A stretch of 64,000 bases of DNA from the NCBI GenBank assembly GCA_005518205.2, contig RFFC02000005.1, positions 190,310-254,309 on the forward strand, read 5' to 3'. This document shows positions 50,527 to 59,711 of the stretch, in pieces. A program made the translations under genes and the position numbers. This DNA comes from Hormoscilla sp. GUM202. Lineage in GTDB: Bacteria; Cyanobacteriota; Cyanobacteriia; Cyanobacteriales; Desertifilaceae. The first letter of the stretch is position 1; every line of letters starts with the position of its first letter. A model generated the notes under the pieces. The model did not search any database and was not told where the DNA came from. It was given only the letters and a program-made list of their open reading frames with translations.

Positions 50527-51558
50527 CTAATCAAACCCATTGCCCGAACTTCTCACCTGCCGTTCTAGGGCTTTGATATCAGCATCTACCATTAACTCTA
50601 CCAACTCCTTAAAAGTGACAGAGGGTTGCCAACCTAACTTTTGCCGCGCCTTAGTCGAGTCGCCAATTAACAGATCCACCTCCGCTGGACGCAGATAGCG
50701 CCGATCGAACTCCACGTAGTCCTGCCAATTTAAGTTGACATAGTTGAATGCCAGGTCGAGAAACTCCCGAATCGAGTGAGTTTCATTCGTAGCGATCGCG
50801 TAATCATCCGGCTGGTCTTGCTGAAGCATCATCCACATCGCCCGCACATAGTCCTTAGCATAGCCCCAGTCCCGCTTGGCATCCAGATTTCCCAGGTAGA
50901 GTTTTTTCTGCTTGCCAGCCACAATTCGGGCCACAGCCCGAGTAATCTTGCGGGTCACAAAGGTCTCCCCCCGACGGGGGGATTCATGATTAAATAAAAT
51001 GCCATTACAGGCAAATAGCTTGTAAGATTCCCGATAGTTTATTGTCTGCCAATGGGCGTAAACCTTAGCACAGGAATAGGGACTGCGAGGATAAAACGGA
51101 GTCGTCTCCTTCTGGGGCACTTCCTGTACCTTGCCGAACATCTCCGAAGAACCCGCCTGATAGAACCGGACCTCAATCCCAGTACGCTGCTGGTAGTCCC
51201 GGATCGCTTCCAACAGGCGCAATGTCCCCATCGCCACAGTATCAACCGTGTATTCCGGGGAGTCAAAACTCACCCGCACGTGGGATTGAGCCCCCAAGTT
51301 GTAAACCTCTACTGGCTGAACTTCCTCCAATACCCGGCGCAGGGTGGTACCATCGGTTAAGTCGCCGTAATGCAGAAACAACCGCGCATCCTCGCTGTGG
51401 GGATCCACATAGATATGATCGATCCGATCGGTATTAAAAGTTGAAGACCGTCGGATAATACCGTGAACCTCATAGCCCTTCGAGAGCAAAAACTCACTCA
51501 GATAAGAGCCGTCTTGACCAGTAATGCCGGTGATTAATGCCCGCTTCCCTTGCGTCAT
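50527..51558 (-). CDS. gmd: GDP-mannose 4,6-dehydratase
   Basis: First step to GDP-fucose (or rhamnose-type sugars). 343 residues from ATG 51,558 ([24 protein letters not shown]); GAAAGGA precedes it, and the longer frame to 51,660 is not supported. Seen: [60 protein letters not shown], the catalytic [15 protein letters not shown] (YxxxK), [20 protein letters not shown] and [15 protein letters not shown]. Confidence 0.96.
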   Translation of the reverse strand: MTQGKRALITGITGQDGSYLSEFLLSKGYEVHGIIRRSSTFNTDRIDHIYVDPHSEDARLFLHYGDLTDGTTLRRVLEEVQPVEVYNLGAQSHVRVSFDSPEYTVDTVAMGTLRLLEAIRDYQQRTGIEVRFYQAGSSEMFGKVQEVPQKETTPFYPRSPYSCAKVYAHWQTINYRESYKLFACNGILFNHESPRRGETFVTRKITRAVARIVAGKQKKLYLGNLDAKRDWGYAKDYVRAMWMMLQQDQPDDYAIATNETHSIREFLDLAFNYVNLNWQDYVEFDRRYLRPAEVDLLIGDSTKARQKLGWQPSVTFKELVELMVDADIKALERQVRSSGNGFD

Positions 51559-51757
51559 ACTCGATGTCCTTTCGTGAGAGTAACTGTTGTCATTTCTGTC
51601 AGGGGGTTGTGGCATTAACAAGTGCCGATAGTCGGCCTTTAATGCCACAGTCCCGACCATACTTCTCTACCTTAACCTAAAATTTCCCCAAGGGTATCTG
51701 GGATCCGGTCGATCGCCTTTAGCTGTCTGAGACCGACCGCCGATGCGATCGGGGGTT

Positions 51758-52483
51758 TTAGTATGCCCCGTTATTCTTGGGAAAAATGACAATCCCGATC
51801 GTCTTGACGATTATCCACAGGTCCATCCAGAAATTTTTGAAATTCACATAGTAAAGGTCTATCTGAATTCTCCGGGGATAAGGGATGTCATTGCGTCCTG
51901 ACACCTGCCATAGCCCAGTAATTCCCGGGCGGATAGTCAGAACCTTGTCGATATGCTTGCCGTATTTGGGCAGTTCCTCTACCACTAAAGGTCGCGGACC
52001 CACCACACTCATATCTCCCATCAACACATTCCAAAATTGGGGAAATTCGTCCAGACTTGTCAGGCGCAAAAATTTTCCAATTTTAGTAATCCTCGGGTCA
52101 TGTTTGAGTTTGAAATTTTCCTCAAATTCTTGACTGATATGCGGATTGCTTGACAGCATTTCCAATAAAATTTCGTCCGCATTTTTCACCATCGTTCTAA
52201 ACTTCAGACAGCGAAACTTTTGGTAGTTTTTCCCCACCCGTTCCTGGACATAAAGAATTGAACCTGGGGAACTGAGAGCAATCAGCAGACCCAAAAGCAG
52301 GTACAGGGGGGAAAAAACAATCAAAACCGACAGTGAAAACAGGACATCGAACAGGCGCTTGAAAAAATCTCCATTGAGACGAGACAGATGTTGCTGTCTG
52401 GCTGGAAGCGCTAGCTTGCGGAAGCGGCGCTTCACGGACATCCGCACGGTCTTGTCGGAGATGAGTTGACTTTGGGCAGTCAT
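51758..52483 (-). CDS. Sugar-phosphate transferase starting glycan assembly (bacterial sugar transferase)
   Basis: Transfers a sugar-1-phosphate to undecaprenyl phosphate at the membrane. 241 residues, lacking the N-terminal multi-helix region of WbaP-type enzymes. One hydrophobic segment (LFDVLFSLSVLIVFSPLYLLLGLLIAL) precedes the catalytic domain: VGKNYQKFRCLKFRTMVKNAD, LTSLDEFPQFWNVLMGDMSVVGPRPLVVEEL, and LTIRPGITGLWQVSGRN. DEFPQ, VGPRP and RPGITGLWQ are the family landmarks. Confidence 0.94.
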   Translation of the reverse strand: MTAQSQLISDKTVRMSVKRRFRKLALPARQQHLSRLNGDFFKRLFDVLFSLSVLIVFSPLYLLLGLLIALSSPGSILYVQERVGKNYQKFRCLKFRTMVKNADEILLEMLSSNPHISQEFEENFKLKHDPRITKIGKFLRLTSLDEFPQFWNVLMGDMSVVGPRPLVVEELPKYGKHIDKVLTIRPGITGLWQVSGRNDIPYPRRIQIDLYYVNFKNFWMDLWIIVKTIGIVIFPKNNGAY

Positions 52484-52518
52484 CTTACTCCTCTATTTCA
52501 CACCACACACAGTCCCCA

Positions 52519-53736
52519 TCATAAAGCTAGTTGCCCTCGATCGCTGTCGGTCGGCAGCATAACGGGATAAGGGGGTAGGACACCCCGGGAGTTCGGACGG
52601 GATTGAAAGTCACGATCGCAACGTTCTACAAAAGCAAGGTAGCTTTGTTCAAAGGCTTTGGCGTCAAACTGGGCGGCGTGCGATCGGGCGATTTCCGGAT
52701 GCAACTGGCCCCTGGACTGCTCGAATATTTTCACGGCCTCCACCAAGGACTCCCCTGTCTGGGCGGCAAAAAATAAACCCGTACCCCCATCCGGGTGTTG
52801 CCGCAGATCCCGCACTGTCTCCAGGGCCCCCCCAGCACCATAGGCAATAACTGGCGTGCCACAGGCTTGTGCTTCCACCAGGGCCATGCCAAAATCCTCA
52901 CAGGCAGCATAGACGAAAGCTTTAGCATTTGCCATGTACTTTTCCACCACCCGATCGGGTTGGGCCCCCAGCAACTGCACGTTCGGTTTAGCCAGCTGGC
53001 GCAGGCGTCCCAATTCCGGTCCCGTACCGATTACCACCAAGGGGCGTCCCAGCTGATTGAAGGCTTGCACAATTATAGATACCTGCTTGTAGCTGACCAG
53101 TCGCGAAACGGTGAGATAATAATCTTGTTTTTCTGCCTGAAAAGGAAATCTTTCTATATTAACAGGGGGGTAAATCACCTCTGCCTGACGCCGGTAGCAA
53201 CGCCAAATTCGTCTGGCTGTATGTTGGGAGTTGGCGATAAAATAATCCACTCGATTAGCGGAGATCGCGTCCCACTGGCGTAGTCTGTGTAGTATATACC
53301 GGGTGAGAATTCCTGGAAGTCCCCTACCTGCCGCACTATTGTTCAGGTAATCGAAGGTTAAATCCCAAGCATAGCGCATGGGAGTATGGCAGTAGCAGAT
53401 GTGCAGTTGCTGGGGAAGAGTGATGACCCCCTTGGCAACAGCGTGGGCAGAGGAGAGAATGACATCATACTCCCGTAAGTCTAGCTGTTCGATCGCGATC
53501 GGTAAAAGGGGCAAATATTTCTGAACCCCTTTACGGGCCAGGGGAAAATGTTGCAGAAATGTGGTGCCAATTTTACGCTTGAATAGATAGCTGTCAGGAT
53601 TGGTGGATTCAAAGTCGATCAGGGCATAAAGGTCAGCATCAATATGCTTGAGGATTTCTTTAACGACCAGTTCCGAACCGCCAGTGGCTGCCGGAGTTAA
53701 CCATTCATGGACGAGAGCATATTTTGGGGATGACAT
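52519..53736 (-). CDS. Glycosyltransferase family 4
   Basis: 405 residues from ATG 53,736 (MSSPKYALVHEWLTPAATGGSELV); an earlier TTG is six codons upstream. GT-B fold: HEWLTPAATGGSE near the start, LHICYCHTPMRYAWDLTFDYL, FIANSQHTARRIWRCYRRQAEVIYPPV, YYLTVSRLVSYKQV.IIVQAFNQLG, and the nucleotide-sugar site AFVYAACEDFGMALVEAQACGTPVIAYGAGGALETV (EDFGMALVEA). Upstream is an AATTCAAA heptamer array. Likely transfers a sugar during repeat-unit assembly. Confidence 0.9.
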   Translation of the reverse strand: MSSPKYALVHEWLTPAATGGSELVVKEILKHIDADLYALIDFESTNPDSYLFKRKIGTTFLQHFPLARKGVQKYLPLLPIAIEQLDLREYDVILSSAHAVAKGVITLPQQLHICYCHTPMRYAWDLTFDYLNNSAAGRGLPGILTRYILHRLRQWDAISANRVDYFIANSQHTARRIWRCYRRQAEVIYPPVNIERFPFQAEKQDYYLTVSRLVSYKQVSIIVQAFNQLGRPLVVIGTGPELGRLRQLAKPNVQLLGAQPDRVVEKYMANAKAFVYAACEDFGMALVEAQACGTPVIAYGAGGALETVRDLRQHPDGGTGLFFAAQTGESLVEAVKIFEQSRGQLHPEIARSHAAQFDAKAFEQSYLAFVERCDRDFQSRPNSRGVLPPYPVMLPTDSDRGQLAL

Positions 53737-53839
53737 AATCAATTCAAAATTCAAAATTCAAAATTCGGAAAAAATTCCTTGTCTTTTTTACCATAGCGAT
53801 CGCCTTTTTGCCACTGTCTTTTCACCCTATGTTCTAGTT

Positions 53840-54061
53840 CTAGCCTAATTCCTCTTTTTTGTCTGACTGTTTTGAATTCTGATAGGCGATAATTTTTTCA
53901 TAAAGACTATCTGCTGTCTCTTCGCAAAAAAGTCTATCTTTTAGTTGGAGATAGTCTCCCTCACCTAACTTACAAGCTGCCCAAAAACGCATAGCTTTCG
54001 ATGGTCCTAAATGGGTCATCAACACTTTAAATCCTTCTTCCCGAATCTGCTGGTCACTCAT
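53840..54061 (-). CDS. Small conserved cyanobacterial protein
   Basis: About 73 residues if started at ATG 54,061 (MSDQQIREEGFKVLM); the frame is open from 54,097, overlapping the YgiT remnant. The pattern MSDQQIREEGFKVLMTHLGPSKAMRFWAACKLGEGDYLQLKDRLF with a charged C-terminus recurs beside YgiT-type genes in cyanobacteria (recalled). No toxin or antitoxin function is shown for it. Confidence 0.65.
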   Translation of the reverse strand: MSDQQIREEGFKVLMTHLGPSKAMRFWAACKLGEGDYLQLKDRLFCEETADSLYEKIIAYQNSKQSDKKEELG

Positions 54062-54086
54062 TACTTTGATTTTCATCATCTTGACA

Positions 54087-54306
54087 TCAAGCTGCATATC
54101 TCACAATTTCGACTTCGGCACCTCTAATAATTGCATTTTCGGCTCGTTTCAAGACCTCCTCTGTGACCGACTCACTTAAATAATATTCTCCACAATTTGA
54201 GCAAATTACCCCAGGTACTGAAAATTACAATGCACTCTCCCCGTTCTAACATTACCGTTACCTGTCCGGGTTGAGTTGTTCCCTGTTTGCAAATAACACA
54301 TTGCAT
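54087..54306 (-). pseudogene. YgiT-type zinc-finger antitoxin-like gene, frameshifted
   Basis: Two frames together give a YgiT/MqsA-type protein: MQCVICKQGTTQPGQVTVML from ATG 54,306, then, after a +1 shift near 54,217, VPGVICSNCGEYYLSESVTEEVLKRAENAIIRGAEVEIVRYAA. Both CxxC pairs (CVIC; CSNC) for zinc binding are present. The region is 220 bp, one more than a multiple of three, which confirms a single-base insertion or a two-base loss. Its stop overlaps the neighbouring small gene. Confidence 0.75.
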
Positions 54307-54365
54307 ATTCTTATCTTATCCTTTTATGATATTGGTACATTTTCATCCCGGGAATTCTCTCACTT

Positions 54366-54430
54366 CGCTGTTATCCCGCCGGGGGTTCAAACCCCCGGCT
54401 AATAGCTAAAGTCGGTTAAAACCGACTAAT
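54366..54430. repeat. R1 dispersed palindrome copy
   Basis: CCGCCGGGGGTTCAAACCCC, then CGGCTAATAGCTAAAGTCGG and TTAAAACCGACT, as at 45,608. Confidence 0.9.
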
Positions 54431-54476
54431 ACAATTATGCTTTAAATATTTGTAGTATTTTTTTGGGAACATGCTA

Positions 54477-55559
54477 TTAGCAATTATCCATTAGCTGACT
54501 CAGCAGTTTCCTGGTGGCAAGTCCGGTTTTTGTCCAGCTGAATTGACTGGCCCGGGCCAGACTGGCCCTGCTGAGATCCGATCGCACCCCTGCATCCCTA
54601 ACTATTGTCTCCATGGCAGCGGTAATTTCTCCTACATTATAGGGATCTACTAGGATAGCAGCATCACCAGTAATTTCCGGCAGGGATGAGATGTTAGAGG
54701 TGATTACCGGCGTCCCGCAGGCCATCGCTTCTAGGACCGGGATGCCAAACCCTTCCCACAAGCTGGGGAATACTAGGGCGATCGCCCGATTCATCAGCAC
54801 TGGCAGTTTATTATAGGGAACATAGTCGAGGAATTTCACCTTATCTGTCAAGCCCAGTTCTTCTACTTGGGCCCTAATCGGTGGAGTATAACGCCGATCG
54901 GGCGTACCTGCCAGCCATAGTTGATAATCTTTCTCCTTTATTCGGGCAAATGCCGCAATTAATCTCGGCAGATTTTTGTAAGGCGCACTGCGACCAACAT
55001 ACAGAAAGTAGTTACCTGTTGGCAAGTCTAGGAACTTAAAATTATTACTATCATATGCTAACGGTACGGGCATAATTTTGTCAAGGGGTATCTGGTAAAA
55101 ATCGGTAATATCTTTTGCCGTCGCTTGGGAGTTACAAATAATCTGGGTTGCTTGCGCTAATACTTGGGGAACGTAGTAACGAAAGTAAGGCCACAGGGGA
55201 GATTTTTTTTCCGGGAAGCGCAGGGGAATTAAGTCATGGACCATGACCGCAAACCTGCAACCGGTACCTAATGGGGCTTCCGGAATCGGAGAAAATAGCA
55301 GTTTACCCTTTAGTTTATGGTATATTCTTCCCAACTGCAACTGCGTCCAGGTTAAACGCTTCAAATGCCCGATCGCCCCTTTTTCTGGAGTCAAACCTGT
55401 AGGTATTTGATAACAATTATAAGTCTGAATGGGTTCCGAGACCAGCAGCGTCGGAGACAGGGCTTTCAACTCTGGCAGCAAATTCATGGCATAGGTACTT
55501 ACTCCTGTCGGACGCTTCATTAACACTGAAAGGTTGATAATTAATTCACGATCGTTCAT
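54477..55559 (-). CDS. Glycosyltransferase family 4
   Basis: 360 residues. [24 protein letters not shown] opens a GT-B fold. [30 protein letters not shown] and [16 protein letters not shown] are typical for mannosyl/rhamnosyl-type GT4 enzymes. [24 protein letters not shown] and [34 protein letters not shown] carry the donor site ([10 protein letters not shown]). It overlaps the GT2 gene before it by 14 bp, so the two are translationally coupled. Confidence 0.92.
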   Translation of the reverse strand: MNDRELIINLSVLMKRPTGVSTYAMNLLPELKALSPTLLVSEPIQTYNCYQIPTGLTPEKGAIGHLKRLTWTQLQLGRIYHKLKGKLLFSPIPEAPLGTGCRFAVMVHDLIPLRFPEKKSPLWPYFRYYVPQVLAQATQIICNSQATAKDITDFYQIPLDKIMPVPLAYDSNNFKFLDLPTGNYFLYVGRSAPYKNLPRLIAAFARIKEKDYQLWLAGTPDRRYTPPIRAQVEELGLTDKVKFLDYVPYNKLPVLMNRAIALVFPSLWEGFGIPVLEAMACGTPVITSNISSLPEITGDAAILVDPYNVGEITAAMETIVRDAGVRSDLSRASLARASQFSWTKTGLATRKLLSQLMDNC

Positions 55560-56469
55560 GGTCGGATAAGATAAACTTTTGTAACCCTTGCCACCTCCCT
55601 AGGGCAGAGGCCCGATCGCGCGGCCAAAGCAGCAGCACTTTTGCTAGCATATAAACTAGATTGAGCCACAAAGCCAAAACCGTGCCATGCTGCTTGAGGA
55701 AATACAATTTACTGTAGGTAGCGTAGCGAAACTTAGCCGTTTTATCTTTGTGAGTGGTGGCCGAAACCAGATGGGTTACTAAAACATCCTGAGTAACAGC
55801 AATCTGATATCCTAATTGATAGTATCTTTCGCACAAATCATTATCTTCGTAGTAAAGAAAATAATGGGGGTCAAATTTGGGACAATGGTTGAATCTGGCT
55901 AAGTTGAGAATCATACTGCATCCCGACACCCACCGAGAAGGGATAGGTCGCCCCACCCCCATCCCCATCCCCACCCTAAAGGGTGGGGCTACAGGAACTA
56001 AGCCCGCCTGCGCGGGCTGATTGATAAAATTGGCATGGGAACGGTGTGGCAAGGATCCAATCCAAGGATTAAACCTTCCCTCACTAAACCAAATATTATC
56101 CTGGGAATCTCTAATTTTAGTTCCCAAAATTGCTAAATCCAGATTTTGCTGAAAACACTCTATGATGTAAGCAACTGCATCGGGTTCTATGGTAGTATCG
56201 GGATTCAGCAACCAGATTAAAGCTTGAGAGTTAGTTTGATAAACATACTTAATTCCTAGGTTACAACCAGCGCCAAATCCTAAGTTAGTTTCCGCCGTAA
56301 TCAAAATTAAATCTGTTCTGGCAGCAGCTAGCTGAGCGATCGCCCGATCTTCTGGATAATTATTGACAATAATTACCCGTAAATTTGGGTTGTCTGCTGG
56401 GTAAATCGAGGTGAGGAGACCTGCGATCAAATCGGTCGAGTAATAATTGACGATTAGCAAATAAATCAC
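55546..56469 (-). CDS. Glycosyltransferase family 2 with a repeat-encoded peptide insertion
   Basis: 307 residues. Rhamnosyltransferase-like GT2: IYLLIVNYYSTDLIAGLLTSI, VIIVNNYPEDR, NLGFGAGCNLGIKYVY, the metal-site WLLNPDTTIEP (D-x-D-like), and SRWVSGCSMILNLARFNHCPKFDPHYFLYYEDNDLCERY (ED catalytic-base region). One hydrophobic segment near the C-terminus. Residues about 150-173 (QPAQAGLVPVAPPFRVGMGM and a few more) are encoded by the GCCCGC/CACCCTAAAGGGTG dispersed repeat, in frame, between conserved PHRSHANFIN and RPIPSRWVSGC. The frame stays open, so the enzyme may still work. Confidence 0.88.
   Translation of the reverse strand: MIYLLIVNYYSTDLIAGLLTSIYPADNPNLRVIIVNNYPEDRAIAQLAAARTDLILITAETNLGFGAGCNLGIKYVYQTNSQALIWLLNPDTTIEPDAVAYIIECFQQNLDLAILGTKIRDSQDNIWFSEGRFNPWIGSLPHRSHANFINQPAQAGLVPVAPPFRVGMGMGVGRPIPSRWVSGCSMILNLARFNHCPKFDPHYFLYYEDNDLCERYYQLGYQIAVTQDVLVTHLVSATTHKDKTAKFRYATYSKLYFLKQHGTVLALWLNLVYMLAKVLLLWPRDRASALGRWQGLQKFILSDHERS
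55964..56022. repeat. CACCCTAAAGGGTG / GCCCGCCTGCGCGGGC dispersed repeat inside a gene
   Basis: Two hairpins (CACCCTAAAGGGTG and GCCCGC..GCGGGC) joined by GGGCTACAGGAACTAA. Relatives: 13,855-13,910 (opposite strand), a partial copy at 4,070, and CACCCTAAAGGGTG at about 59,676. Confidence 0.85.
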
Positions 56470-56881
56470 CGTTTTCCCTCAATGCTCTGACAAGAGTTAC
56501 CCGGTTATCAATACCGACATTCTCATCTTCTTTACCACCGATCCCCTACAAAGTCAAGATTATTACCTCATCTGCCACATAAAAGCAGATTTTATCTCGC
56601 AATTATGTAGTTTTATTGCGATTTTAGATTGTCTTAAGATTTGGAGCTAGAGTGAAAAGGGTGTGGTCAAAACCCGTTGGTAAGAGGATCGCCCCCCGGA
56701 TCCCCTCTAACCCCCCTTGCGTTCCCAGGCAGAGCCAGGGAACGAGGGGGGGACCGCTTTCTAAGGGGGGGGTTCTATGCTCCCCTCCCTTTCGGAAGAT
56801 ACTGTGGGGTAATCAACTGGGGGGCGGAGCCCCTTATCAGCCTCAAAAACTGATAGCGCTTGACTTTCTCCCCCCCTCCCA
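56470..56881. repeat. Gene-free stretch with long repeat copy 1
   Basis: About 56,597-56,670 (TCTCGCAATTATGTAGTTTT ... AGATTGTCTTAAGATTTG.AGCTAGAGTGAAAAGGGTG) is repeated in the same direction at 58,618-58,690. GC-rich palindromes of the CGTTCCCAGG..CAGGGAACG type follow at about 56,708-56,742. No gene. Confidence 0.75.
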
Positions 56882-57955
56882 TCATACGAGGGAAATTTGA
56901 CAGTCATCCCCGATCATAAATCTTAGGGCTTTCGGGCGTCGGGGGGCAAGGGTTAAATGCGCTCGCTGTCCGATGACGCTATCAACAATGCGCTGTTCTA
57001 TTCCCACAATTTGAGCCCCCTGCAAAATCACGCTATGCTCTAAATCACTGTCAATCAACCTGACATTATCCGCTATACTACTATAAGGACCGATAAAGCA
57101 ATTTTCAATCTGGCAGTTGCTCCCGATCGCGACTGGGCCGCGAATAGTCGAGTTAACTATTTTAGTTCCCTCAGCAATTTCCACTCTCCCGATCGCTTGA
57201 CTCCGGTCATCAATTTCACCCCTAACAGCAGCAGTCAAGCGGGTATCGAGAATAATCCGGTTTGCTTCTAGTAGATCGTCTTTTTTGCCGGTATCCAGCC
57301 ACCAACCATCTATCTGACATGATTCTACTTGCTTTTCCTGATTTATTAATTGTTGAATGGCATCGGTAATTTCTAGTTCACCCCTGGCAGAGGGTTTTAT
57401 AGAGGCGATCGCCCCATTAATGGCCCTGGAAAAGAAGTAAATCCCCACCAATGCTAAATTAGAAGAAGGCACTTTCGGCTTTTCGATTAACTGCAAAACT
57501 CGTCCCCGATCGTCCACCTTCGCAACCCCAAAAGCACTAGGATTAGATACTTGACGCAGGAGAATCAAACTATCCAGACCTTGTTGCTGAAAGGTCTGCA
57601 AAAAGGGGTTAAGATCATTTTCAATCAAGTTATCTCCCAGATACATAATAAAAGGAGAATCCCCTAAAAATGGCTGAGCCACCTTAACAGCGTGGGCCAA
57701 ACCAGCAGGTTCTTCCTGGAGGATATAAGTTATCCGAGCCCCGAAGCGATCGCCCGATCCGGTTTTCTCCTTGACCTCTGCCCCCGTTTCCGGACTGATG
57801 ATAATGCCAATATCCGTAATTCCTGTTGCCACTATACCTTCAATACCATACCACAAAATCGGCTTATTCGCAACAGGAACGAGCTGCTTCGCCCCGGTGT
57901 AAGTGAGTGGACGCAGGCGCGTTCCTTTTCCTCCTGATAGTATTAATGCTTTCAT
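56882..57955 (-). CDS. Long-form glucose-1-phosphate nucleotidyltransferase (RmlA/StrD type)
   Basis: 357 residues. Nucleotidyltransferase core: KALILSGGKGTRLRPLTYTGAKQLVPVANKPILWYGIEGIVATG, FIMYLGDNLI, FGVAKVD..GRVLQLIEKPKVPSSNLALVGIYFF, and GWWLDTGKKDDLLEANRIIL. The C-terminal 110 residues are a left-handed beta-helix of hexapeptides (VNSTIRGPVAIGSNCQIENCFIGPYSSIADNVRLIDSDLEHSVILQGAQIVGI), as in the StrD-like branch. Expected activity: dTTP plus glucose-1-phosphate to dTDP-glucose. Flanked on both sides by the ~75-bp direct repeat. Confidence 0.93.
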   Translation of the reverse strand: MKALILSGGKGTRLRPLTYTGAKQLVPVANKPILWYGIEGIVATGITDIGIIISPETGAEVKEKTGSGDRFGARITYILQEEPAGLAHAVKVAQPFLGDSPFIMYLGDNLIENDLNPFLQTFQQQGLDSLILLRQVSNPSAFGVAKVDDRGRVLQLIEKPKVPSSNLALVGIYFFSRAINGAIASIKPSARGELEITDAIQQLINQEKQVESCQIDGWWLDTGKKDDLLEANRIILDTRLTAAVRGEIDDRSQAIGRVEIAEGTKIVNSTIRGPVAIGSNCQIENCFIGPYSSIADNVRLIDSDLEHSVILQGAQIVGIEQRIVDSVIGQRAHLTLAPRRPKALRFMIGDDCQISLV

Positions 57956-58732
57956 GCTTTTTTGGGAATTGATAATTGCGATCTGCTAGAGGTTCTGCGG
58001 ACAGTTTACGGTATTTCACATTCTCTGGGTTACTCGTTACCAGGTTTTGCCTGGTAATGCTATTATACTAGAGGATCTGGGTCGGGTTTACACTAGAATT
58101 AAATAGCTTAATAACAGCAAAGCGATTGATTTCGGGCTAAAGCTTTCCCTTAAGTTTGGCATTAACTATGACCCGTGCATCCTTGTGGAGGGAGGTGAGG
58201 ATCGATCGGTCTCAACGGTGAGTTTTTTGTTAAAGATACGCGATCGCCGTAGAGATGGAAGGGTTTGGCTTCTTGAAAGCAGCCTTTGCCTACCGTGTCC
58301 GGAGGGCGCGCTATTCGCACTACCCTCCGGACACGGCCCTCAGATATAGGCGATCGTGATTCGAGGCATTTCCGACTTAATTGATGGGAAAAATGACGAT
58401 TCCGTAGAACCCGAACGGGAGCGACAGAAAAAAGCTTCCGAGCGTGCCAGTGCTTTTGCTTTCGCGGTGCTGGGGAAGATTGTGGTTGAGGAGACAGGCG
58501 CAGATCCTCCCGATCGAGACAGGGGTAAAGCTAAACTAGATTCCATCAACTTATTAGCTTATAAGGATGTTTCGGGTGGTCGTGAAAACTTAAATTAGCT
58601 AGGATAGTTACTCGGCCTCTCGCAATTATGTAGTTTTATTGTGATTTAAGATTGTCTTAAGATTTGAAGCTAGAGTGAAAAGGGTGCGATCGAATAAGAG
58701 GATCCCCCCGGGTGTGGTCAAAACCCGTCGAT
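57956..58732. repeat. Gene-poor stretch with hairpins and long repeat copy 2
   Basis: GTTACCAGG..CCTGGTAA at about 58,030-58,053. A perfect 14-bp stem CCGTGTCCGGAGGG (58,293-58,306) with its complement at 58,323-58,336. Long repeat copy 2 at 58,618-58,690, then GGGTGTGGTCAAAACCCGTC at 58,711. One possible small gene is listed separately. Confidence 0.65.
58356..58598 (+). CDS. Possible small hypothetical protein
   Basis: 80 codons starting MIRGISDLIDGKNDDSVEPERERQKKASERASAFAFAVLGKIVVEE. The first half has a protein-like charge pattern and a helix; the later part (ADPPDRDRGKAKLD) overlaps a HIP1-type motif. The start is not ATG. No family is recognised, and it may be a remnant or chance frame. 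Confidence 0.3.
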   Translation: MIRGISDLIDGKNDDSVEPERERQKKASERASAFAFAVLGKIVVEETGADPPDRDRGKAKLDSINLLAYKDVSGGRENLN

Positions 58733-58889
58733 CTAATATGGCCTCCCTGCTGTCGGATACCCCTGTAGGGGCGAAGCCTGAGGGCGACAAATTATGAACT
58801 CAACTGACAGATGTCCTCTCTGTTCGCGCAGCGTGGCGAAGCCATAGGCTTCGCCCTGCACCCCGCGAGGGTCTCCCAGCGCACGGTCC

Positions 58890-59332
58890 GAGTCCGGCCC
58901 GAAAAATCGCGAGATTGCGTCTCCCCTTCCGCCTATGAGGGTATCTTTTCCATCTCCGCCTCTTAGGTAATCGTGTCCACTTCCGCCATAGAGGGTATCT
59001 TCTCCAGGTCCGCTTGAGAGGTGATCGTTGCCCCCGTTTCCGTAAACCAAATCGTTTCTCTTCTCCAAGTAGCTCCAGAAGTCATTGTCTTTTGCTCCCC
59101 CGTGAAAGTAGGTCCCCCTCGTACCGTGAGTGTCGTATCTTTCCAGGGAGATCGCTTCCAAATTGCTGTCGGAGCGAACAAGGGAGATTAACTCAGAGGG
59201 GAGCGTACCGCTCAGGGAGTTTCTGTGCAGGTCGAGAACTTGCAAATTGCTGAGGTCGCCTAAAAAAGAGGGGAGCGTACCGCTCAGGTAGTTTGCGAAC
59301 AGGTCGAGGACTTGCAAATTGCTGAGGTCCTA
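58890..59332 (-). pseudogene. Fragment of an LRR-RTX protein gene (paralogue of the large gene)
   Basis: Two leucine-rich repeats ([39 protein letters not shown]) are followed by [29 protein letters not shown] and RTX nonapeptides ([39 protein letters not shown]). Each part matches the large gene at 59,712-63,230, whose corresponding stretch is at about 60,300-60,640. The upstream side is cut at the codon after a conserved Gly by ISKra4-related and GGCAGCA..GATCGGGC repeat DNA; the downstream side runs into unrelated repeat sequence. Not functional. Confidence 0.85.
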
Positions 59333-59514
59333 ACAAAGCCCAATCAGGCAGCAGCCGATCGGGCACAACATACACAACCCGACGGGCAGCATCCGATCGG
59401 GCACAACAGTCCGAAAAAACGACCCGATCTTTTGATCGGGCCTCGTAAGAAATGATTTATACAAATGACTCATACAATATAACACAAAAATTAAAGCTTC
59501 AACATCTGCTTTCC

Positions 59515-59610
59515 ACTGGCTCGGTTCTCCTTTGGGAATTCGTAAACGCACTTTGCCCCCGTCGGCACTCACCGCTCTCACTGGCTCTTTGGCCTTAGCG
59601 GCGACGCATA
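59515..59610 (-). mobile_element. ISKra4-type transposase remnant
   Basis: A ~25-residue stretch (VSADGGKVRLRIPKGEPSQW) is a clear match to the DGGKVRLRTPQG.P.EW motif of the transposase at 2,572-3,606. Nothing else of the element is left. It lies between the broken LRR-RTX fragment and the large LRR-RTX gene. Confidence 0.8.
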
Positions 59611-59711
59611 TGAGATGCACGTAATCTAGCCCCTGCACGCGGAGGGCCCCCTCCGCTCATCCTTCATATACCCCCACCCTAAAGGGTGAGGGCTTTAGGG
59701 TGAGGGCTCCT

